64,000 nucleotides of DNA, from contig OZ017768.1 in assembly GCA_963969345.1 (NCBI GenBank), positions 11,510,193 to 11,574,192 on the forward strand. Reading direction: 5' to 3'. The stretch is from Turbatrix aceti. Taxonomy: Eukaryota; Nematoda; Chromadorea; Rhabditida; Panagrolaimidae. The notes under the pieces are model-generated. The model did no database searches, was not told where the DNA came from, and was given only the letters and a program-made list of their open reading frames with translations. Position numbers and translations under genes: made by a program. The stretch's first letter is position 1, and each line of letters begins with the position of its first letter. Positions 57,342-64,000 of the stretch are shown in pieces.

Positions 57342-60300
57342 TCATACTTGGTGCTTGGGCAGAGGTGCGGGAGACGCTGCATGTCCGTTTTCGGTATCCA
57401 GTTTACGAGGCTTGGGTGAAGCGGAAAGAGATCGTTCTTCCGAGATATGGGCTAATCGTTTCTGAAAAAAAATGTTTGTTCAAAAATCAATAAGATTTGG
57501 TAAAAATTTGTCAATTTATTATAGAAAAAAATGAAATTCTTTTGTATCTAATTTTTTACCAAACTGAAACAAAATTCCTTTCAACAAACTCACAGCACTT
57601 AGCTGCTTCATCAACTGTTCGGCACGCTCTGTCTCGGCATCCAAGCTCGCGAGCCTAGCCTGTCTCCATTCAGCACGCTTCTTGGCGTCTGCGTCTACGC
57701 TGTTATTCGAGCTGGCATCGTGATTCGGTGTCGTAGGCAATGCAGCTGCGAGTCTGCTTTCGGCATTTTTGGTCCTCACAACGATGGGTATACTTGATGT
57801 CGTCGTAAAGCTAGAATTGTGCACTGACGAGTTTTCAGTCATCGTGGACGGCACGTCGCCGGTCGAGAGAGCAAGGTTAGAAGCGGTTCGCCTGTCCGTG
57901 TCTTCCTGGAGTGCGATGACGTCACTAGATGATATGATAGGCTTTTTAGGCGGAGGAGGCGGAGGCTGTCTGATCGATGTCGAGGAATTCAGATTTGAAG
58001 AATTGCTCATAATCCCGTTTGTTAAAGATCGATTCGACATCTCTGATTCAAAGTGCTTTACTTTTGATGAAAAATTGAGAAGTTCGGGCTGTTCAGGGGA
58101 ATGTGGCTGTTCAGGGGAATGTGACTGTTGTTCTTTGTTTTTCTTTTCAACAGGCCTCGAAACCGTGGAAAACGTCGTCATTGAAGGAGGAGGGGGCAGA
58201 ATCGGCGATGAAACCTCGCCCGACGATGCAGGTGAAGTCTTTCGCGTCGGGAAAGACAGTCCGCTGTCCGGCGTTGTAGCTGCCGTCAGTGCAGGTGTCG
58301 GGCTGCGTGTAAGGCCATCGCAGACGAGCAAGTTGACCGTGCCCTCCGATTGTCGGAAGAAGTTGACGGCTTCAATCTGGGTGCAGCCCAGTAAAGAGTT
58401 TCCATTTACCTCCAGTATTCTAAGACCAGGCATCAAGCCCGGAACATCCGAAGTAATGGATCCTGGTTCAATTTTGTCTATAAATATCCCCTCATCAGTG
58501 GGATCGGTAGGATTGGCCGAAGGACTGTTGATGCCGCCACAAATGGTCAGACCAAGTGGTTCTCCGACTCTTCGGCAAAACGAAACCTCTCTCAGGCCGT
58601 GAGGTTGGAGTTCGTGGAAGACAGTGAGCGTCAACCGCTTTCCAGCACTTTTCAATGCAGCAACCGCAAAGTTGTGCTTTGCAGTATCGATATCGTCGCC
58701 GTTGACTGACAGAATCCGATCGCCCACCCTGAGAACTCCGGTGTTAGCTGCAGATGAACCAGTCGCGATCTTCGAAATAAACACGCCTCGTCTCTGCATG
58801 CCGAACGGATGGCTGCAGTGATCGATGCCACCGACGATCGAAATCCCCAGTGAGTTGTTTTCATCCCTCTGCAACTCTACCGTCGACGTCGAGCCATCGA
58901 TGATGAACAGCGAGTCGAGACTCTTGTTGTTGTTAGCACTCGGTCGGGGAGCAGGGATACAACCACCTGGACGGGATACTGTAAGCTCTACGGTAGCAGG
59001 GGGAGACGTGATAAGACCACTGACTCTGTCGAGAGACAGCCCAGCGATCGGTGTGCCGTTTACGGCAACCAGCACGTCTCCAGGTCGAAGTGTGCCATCC
59101 TTCTCTGCCGCACCACCCGGCTTGAGAGCAGTTACGAGAGTTTGGGACGGAGTGAGCTGGGTTATCGTAACTCCCGGTGATCCGTGAGAATCCTTGATTA
59201 TAGTAGCCGTGAGAGTGGACGTGAAATGAGGCTTTCTCATCGATCCCGATCGAATTTCACTAGCTAGCTCAGGTATCACGATTTTGGCCGATGTGGATGT
59301 AGTCGGCATCCTGGGCTGAGCAACCATGGTCACGACATCCCTTGCGGACTGCATGCATTGAACGGCTATATCGTGTCGCTGGTTGACCATAGACGTGCCA
59401 TTGACTTCCAGAATCTTATCACCTACTCGCAGCCCCGCATTCTCGGCAGCACCACCCGGAATGAGCTTTGAGACAAATAAACCGTTATCGTTGGGTACAA
59501 ATGGCGTCGATTCAATGCCACCCGCTATCGACAGACCCAATCCACCACCATTTCCGCCACCACTGCTATCAGCATTTCGTCGAATGACGATGTGCTTCGT
59601 TCCGTACTCTGATGCCGAATGTTGTGGTACCGGATGCACCGGCATAGCTGTCGTATCGCGTGGAGTTTCCTGAAACAAAAACTTACACTACAAAAAAGAA
59701 ACAAGCCAATAAAAACGGATTTTTTAGTAAGCAAAATAAAGATGATAACGACGGAAAGAGCAACAAAGGGGAGTGTACATTACAACCACAATTACTTGCA
59801 CTTTTTGCTTAAACAATGAAAAAAGTATAGAAAAACAAAAAATCTTGCGTATAAAAGGGATCAAAAAATGTGGTTTTGATTATCGCGAAAATAATAATTT
59901 GATTTCACTTGAAAGCTAAGAAAGCTGTGAATTAAAAAAAATTCATTTTCCGAAATTATGAACACATTTTAGTACTCTTTTCATTTTACAAAATGTTTTT
60001 TTAGTTTTTAAACAGTATTTTTTATCGAATTTCAAAAAAAAACTAGAACTTGACGACACAATTTTAACAATGGACAATAAACAACGTCAATCAGTGACAA
60101 AGATTTCTATGTCAATTTTTTTAAGCAACGTACAATGAAACTGATCTAAAATAATAATTTTAAATTTGTAAATGAAATTACAGCAAAATGCGTATGACTA
60201 ACACAATTCGACTATGACTCGAAAAAAGTACAACAACAATATTTGCAGTCAAATAAAAAACGAAACAAATGATAGACAAAAAATAATTGAGACTCAAAAA

Positions 60301-63300
60301 AACAGCCAGATTTCTCATCAGCAGCAAAAAAAATGAAAATCCTCAGAGTTGATCAAACGCGAACCCGATAAATTCGTTGGTTTATTTTTATATCTTAAAT
60401 GAAAGTTTTATTAGCAGTGAGAGCGACACGTTAGTAGCGTGTACACAAATAAAGCGAACAAAAAATAGGGTGCGGTTCATGATGAACGAAACATTAAAAG
60501 GAAAAATTGTGCCAACTAAGCATAAACACAACAAAACTTGCAAATAAACAAACGAAATTCAACTAGGAGATAGCTGATGATGACGACACACAAATTCATC
60601 CGACCAAATTAATTATTGTTTAAAAATAGTTTAAAATACCTTTTTGTCCATAAAACTTTTATTTTTTTGCAAAATTAAAACATGCAGTTGTTTCGTCATT
60701 ATCGACATCTCCTTCCAAATTTCTATAGCCCTCTCCCTTCTAAATTGGCATCCATGTTTTGTTATATACCTGTCGGATTCACGGATGCGGTGTTGTTCGG
60801 ACCTGTCGTCGTTGACAAAATATTATTTGATGAAGCAGATTTATTCGCCTGCTGGCTACCACTTCCTCCACCACCCGAATTTCGCTGACTCTTGTAGTGT
60901 GGGGTGTTGACGCGTCGCAGACGGCACTCTTCACTCTCCGGCGCCGAAGACGGCAACCCTGACTCAAAGACAACGCGGTGCTGCTGTCCTCCTACTCCAG
61001 AGGACGTCAAAGACGTTGTTCGAGGATTGTAAATGTGCGATTGTGCCTGTAGAAGGTCCAGCGGACATGGATTTGAAGTGCAGTTTTCATGTAAGTTTGA
61101 AAAAAAAATCATAAAAAAAGCTGAGTAAATGATTTCAAACGGAGCATAACAAAATTAGTAGTTATAAATAAAGTGCGCAAGAAAAAAATTCGATGTGTGG
61201 CAAAAATTTAGACAAAAAATAATGATTTGTATGGAAAGTGCGTTTGTTACAAAAACAAAGTCAGTAAGTCAGAAGAAAATTATGCATATTTTGAACAAAA
61301 AAAGCTATAATTTCACCCTTTTTTCCCGACAAAATTGACACAAAAAAGTACATAATATGTGACATAGAATATTATGCTTTGACATTGACTGAAATGTACT
61401 TTTTAATATAAATTGCACTATGCCCCATGAAGGCGGAGTTATAATGTAAGCCCCACACAAAAACTTTTTTGATCAAAAAATAGATAAGAAATCCAAAAAT
61501 ATTTCATGTTTTTTGTTGTACAAAACATTTCTGTTTCTCTCTGAAATATAAATAAAAACCCGTATTTGATTCAAAAAACAAATTATTATTAAACTTGAAA
61601 TTATCAGAAATAACATGCGGAAAAAAACATTGCATCAAATCAAATGAAAGTGATACAACCGCCAGCATCGAATGGGTTTATGTTAGCCCCGTCAAGTAAT
61701 ATAACGATTAATATAGCGAATTAAGTATTATAGCGTTCGTTCTAAAAGTTGCACATGTGCAGGCCGGAAGCAGCAGGACAGCAGTTAGTTAGTGTGATCA
61801 TCGATTACCGCCCTGCTTTTCCCTTCCCTCTGTCCCATCTCATCCGCTCTTTACCCTCTTCCATGATTCGAAAGAGACTACGAAGTATGACGCAAAGACA
61901 GCAAGCATTCAGATAAAAAAGAGGCAATGGTAAATGGAAAAGCCGCATAGTAAGATGGATACTGACGGGCTGCCGAACGGCAATTTATTCTTTCCATTTG
62001 CCTTCCTCAAGCTATTTCCAATGCTAATGTGCTTGGATAAATGCCTTTTCCGACCCCAAAATTCTTATTTCCTTCATCGCATAAACTATTATTTAGGATA
62101 CTACACTTTAGAAAAACAATTGTTCAACCCGCACCCCCGAAAAAAGTCCCATCCCGACTCTTAAAAACATATTTAGGCAAAAAATGCAGCATAATAGAAA
62201 ACATCGAAAAAAAGAAGAATAAGAAGTCTAATTAAAAGCGAGAAAAAAATGCCGTTAAAGAAGACTCTAAAAGATGCAAAAAGACGTTTAGTAAAAAAAA
62301 CTGTGCCATCAAAACGGCATTAACAAACCTAGAAAAAAAAGTTTTTTTGCCATTTTTTTTGTATCACATAAAAATGGGAACCCCCTTTGCATTTTCGAAC
62401 AAAAAAAAGGCAAAACTTACGATGTCGGGGGGGGTCTGAGCAAAAGGCTGCGCTACGTTTGGATGCTTCAGCGCCGAACGAGGGCCGGTGGATTGGGATT
62501 GCGACAACCCCGAAAGTGGTTCTTCAGATGTCTTTTTCGTCAGCGTGAGGTTGGTTGGTTGAGATGGCTAAAAAGTGAACAGTAAAAAACGCATAACGTT
62601 TTTTTAAATAAATATACATACAGATAAAAAAATTTGAAAAAAACCCGCTGGTATTCAAAATATGCCAAAAGTTTGGGCACATTGTTGAATTTGGCACGTA
62701 ACACAAAAAATAACTTTTCAAACCAGATTCGTGTCTTGTTAAAGTATCAAATATCTACAAGATCTGAATTCAAAAACAAAGTATCCAGTTCTCAAAATAT
62801 CTATTTCAAGCTTTTTTTGCAGACAAAATATATATGCCACTGTTTGAAAGCGGACAGCTAAATAAACAGCTAAATGCTACTAAAAATTAGCAAATCGTAC
62901 GATTCTGCGATTCGAAAAAAGTTTCCATCATTAAATTTTTTTTATTAAAGATCAAATTTTTTTTCGCAAAAATTTAACAAATAACAAACTTTTTAATCTT
63001 CCCACTTGCGAAAGTGTCATCAAAAGAAGACCCCAAATACCACCCCTATGTCAAACGATATGCGTCTTGCTAACCCAAAAGTCATAACATAGCTACGTGC
63101 GTGATAGGTTCTCTGGACAACGACCAGCACAGCGAATCGACAACGAGATGCAAACAGAAATAACTATCCCACAAACTAAGAAAGAAATAACTATCACACA
63201 GCGCAACGATTTTCAACAGGTGTTGCGGAATTTCATTCCCGCGTGCTTTTGTCAAGTAAACCAACGCGTGAAAAAAAGGTGTTTTATGCTTAGGAGTTTT

Positions 63301-64000
63301 CCGCTCTCTTTTTCTTGCTATCAAACGAATGCGACAGCACAGCCTTCGTCCTGTGATAGCTGTTAGTGGCTTTTTGGAGTAATAAATGACTTCAATTGAT
63401 CTCATTAAAAGCAAAATTGTAAATCATTTGTCAGGAGTTAAAATTGGTTGTTGTAAAAAAAATGAACAAGACCCTTGCTGTTAGCCAAATGGATAGAACG
63501 TAATGAAATTTGTTTTGCAAAAAAATAAAAACAAATGAATCAAGATGACAATAAACAGCAACTGAAAATTATTTCAGATGTTCTACGTTAAAAAACTGAT
63601 ATAAATATTAACATTCTAAACAATGCGAAGACCAAATTTTTTACAACATCAAATTTTGAAATAAAAACCCACGTGATTTTTTCTATTATGAATAATGTGC
63701 CCATCAATAGCTTGCTTCTTCGGCTTCGGATGTGGGGTATCGTGTCGTTCAAAGTTGCCAACCACGCCCGCCACCGGCTGTCCATCTTCGTCGATCGTAG
63801 TATCGCCCTCCATGCCTCCAAAGTGAACCTTCGGACCGCCGATAAAGCCTCGGTTAGGCTTGGATGCCTCGTCGTCCACGGTTTCGCTTCCCGGATGCTG
63901 CTGTGGCAGGAGGTAGCACGTTAGAACATTCATCTGGGTAACCGGGTCCTGAACTTGCTGAAACTTGAGCAACGCCTGCGACTGATTTTCGGACAGCCAT
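57342..64000 (-). CDS. scrib: Scribble/LAP-family protein with four PDZ domains (partial, N-terminal LRRs off window)
   Basis: Minus-strand exons visible: 64000-63673, 62567-62421, 61046-60783, 59669-57594 and 57461-57342, in all 977 residues. The first starts inside the LRR cap with WLSENQSQALLKFQ and VLTCYLLPQQ, the canonical LAP-specific sequence, then NFERHDTPHPK and, two exons on, NTPHYK. The 692-residue exon holds four PDZ domains with loops GLGLSIAGG, GVTITQL (degenerate), SLGISIVGG and PLGLTICGG. A Pro-rich linker (PPPPPPKKPIISS), VVRTKNAESRLAAA and a charged tail end in KRLAHISEERSLSASPKP. The donor at 60783 was chosen because the next gt (60769) breaks the frame. This is the orthodox Scribble layout, a polarity scaffold at cell junctions that recruits partners through its PDZ domains. 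The introns here are long (up to 1.4 kb) and contain no recognised elements. Confidence 0.9.

Noticed and set aside
57522..57593. Reading the four-PDZ Scribble exon through to the stop at 57519
   Set aside because: A donor gtgagt at 57593 joins in frame to an exon at 57461 that matches the last exon of the paralog (RLSNISEDRS / KRLAHISEERS).
60770..60782. Donor gtatat at 60769 for the Scribble exon
   Set aside because: It leaves phase 1 while the next exon needs phase 0; gtgaat at 60782 fits.

Overview
The window reads as nuclear DNA of a small metazoan, most probably a nematode. Genes have many short introns, often 40-120 bases, with T-rich acceptors (ttttttag, tttttcag). Several start codons sit 0-50 bases after an acceptor-like tract, as expected for spliced-leader trans-splicing. 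A DUF1248-like GNAT, a LET-413/Scribble-type protein and an RTE-clade LINE fit the same picture. Intergenic DNA is AT-rich and crowded with non-autonomous transposons. The nematode assignment is inference; species cannot be read from the sequence.

Layout. 1-13.4 kb holds compact housekeeping-type genes: a GNAT acetyltransferase (-, cut by the left edge), mitochondrial RBFA (+), a divergent PP1 phosphatase (+), an LPGAT1-like acyltransferase (-), a GPR107/108-like seven-pass protein (+) and an F-box/FBA protein (+). 14.2-20.6 kb is mobile DNA: a 5'-truncated RTE LINE with a 2.7-kb open frame, a hAT-like MITE, the 3' end of a second LINE family and a 1.2-kb foldback element.

20.9-44.6 kb is the most unusual part. 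A phospholipase-B-like gene (+, 29.1-35.6 kb) sits at the centre. On each side lies first a small secreted peptide gene sharing a W-x-x-RTHG core, then a gene for a secreted protein sharing a C-Y-x-Q ... P-C-F-I motif. The left pair is on the minus strand and the right pair on the plus strand, so the cluster looks like an inverted duplication. These four split genes were assembled by hand from exon pairs, conserved intron phases and mutual similarity. I recognise no known family for either product.

44.6-48.3 kb is again mobile DNA: two copies of one GC-rich MITE, and a 1.55-kb LTR retrotransposon with apparently identical LTRs and a large internal deletion. 48.6-64 kb carries two tandem minus-strand Scribble/LAP paralogs. 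One is complete (LRRs plus two PDZ domains). The other enters from the right edge and shows the LAP-specific domains plus four PDZ domains.

A recurring theme is a set of non-autonomous hAT-like elements from several unrelated-looking families. They carry 8-bp target duplications, tips mostly beginning CAG, and subterminal arrays of a short motif in both orientations. Several lie in introns or inside one another.
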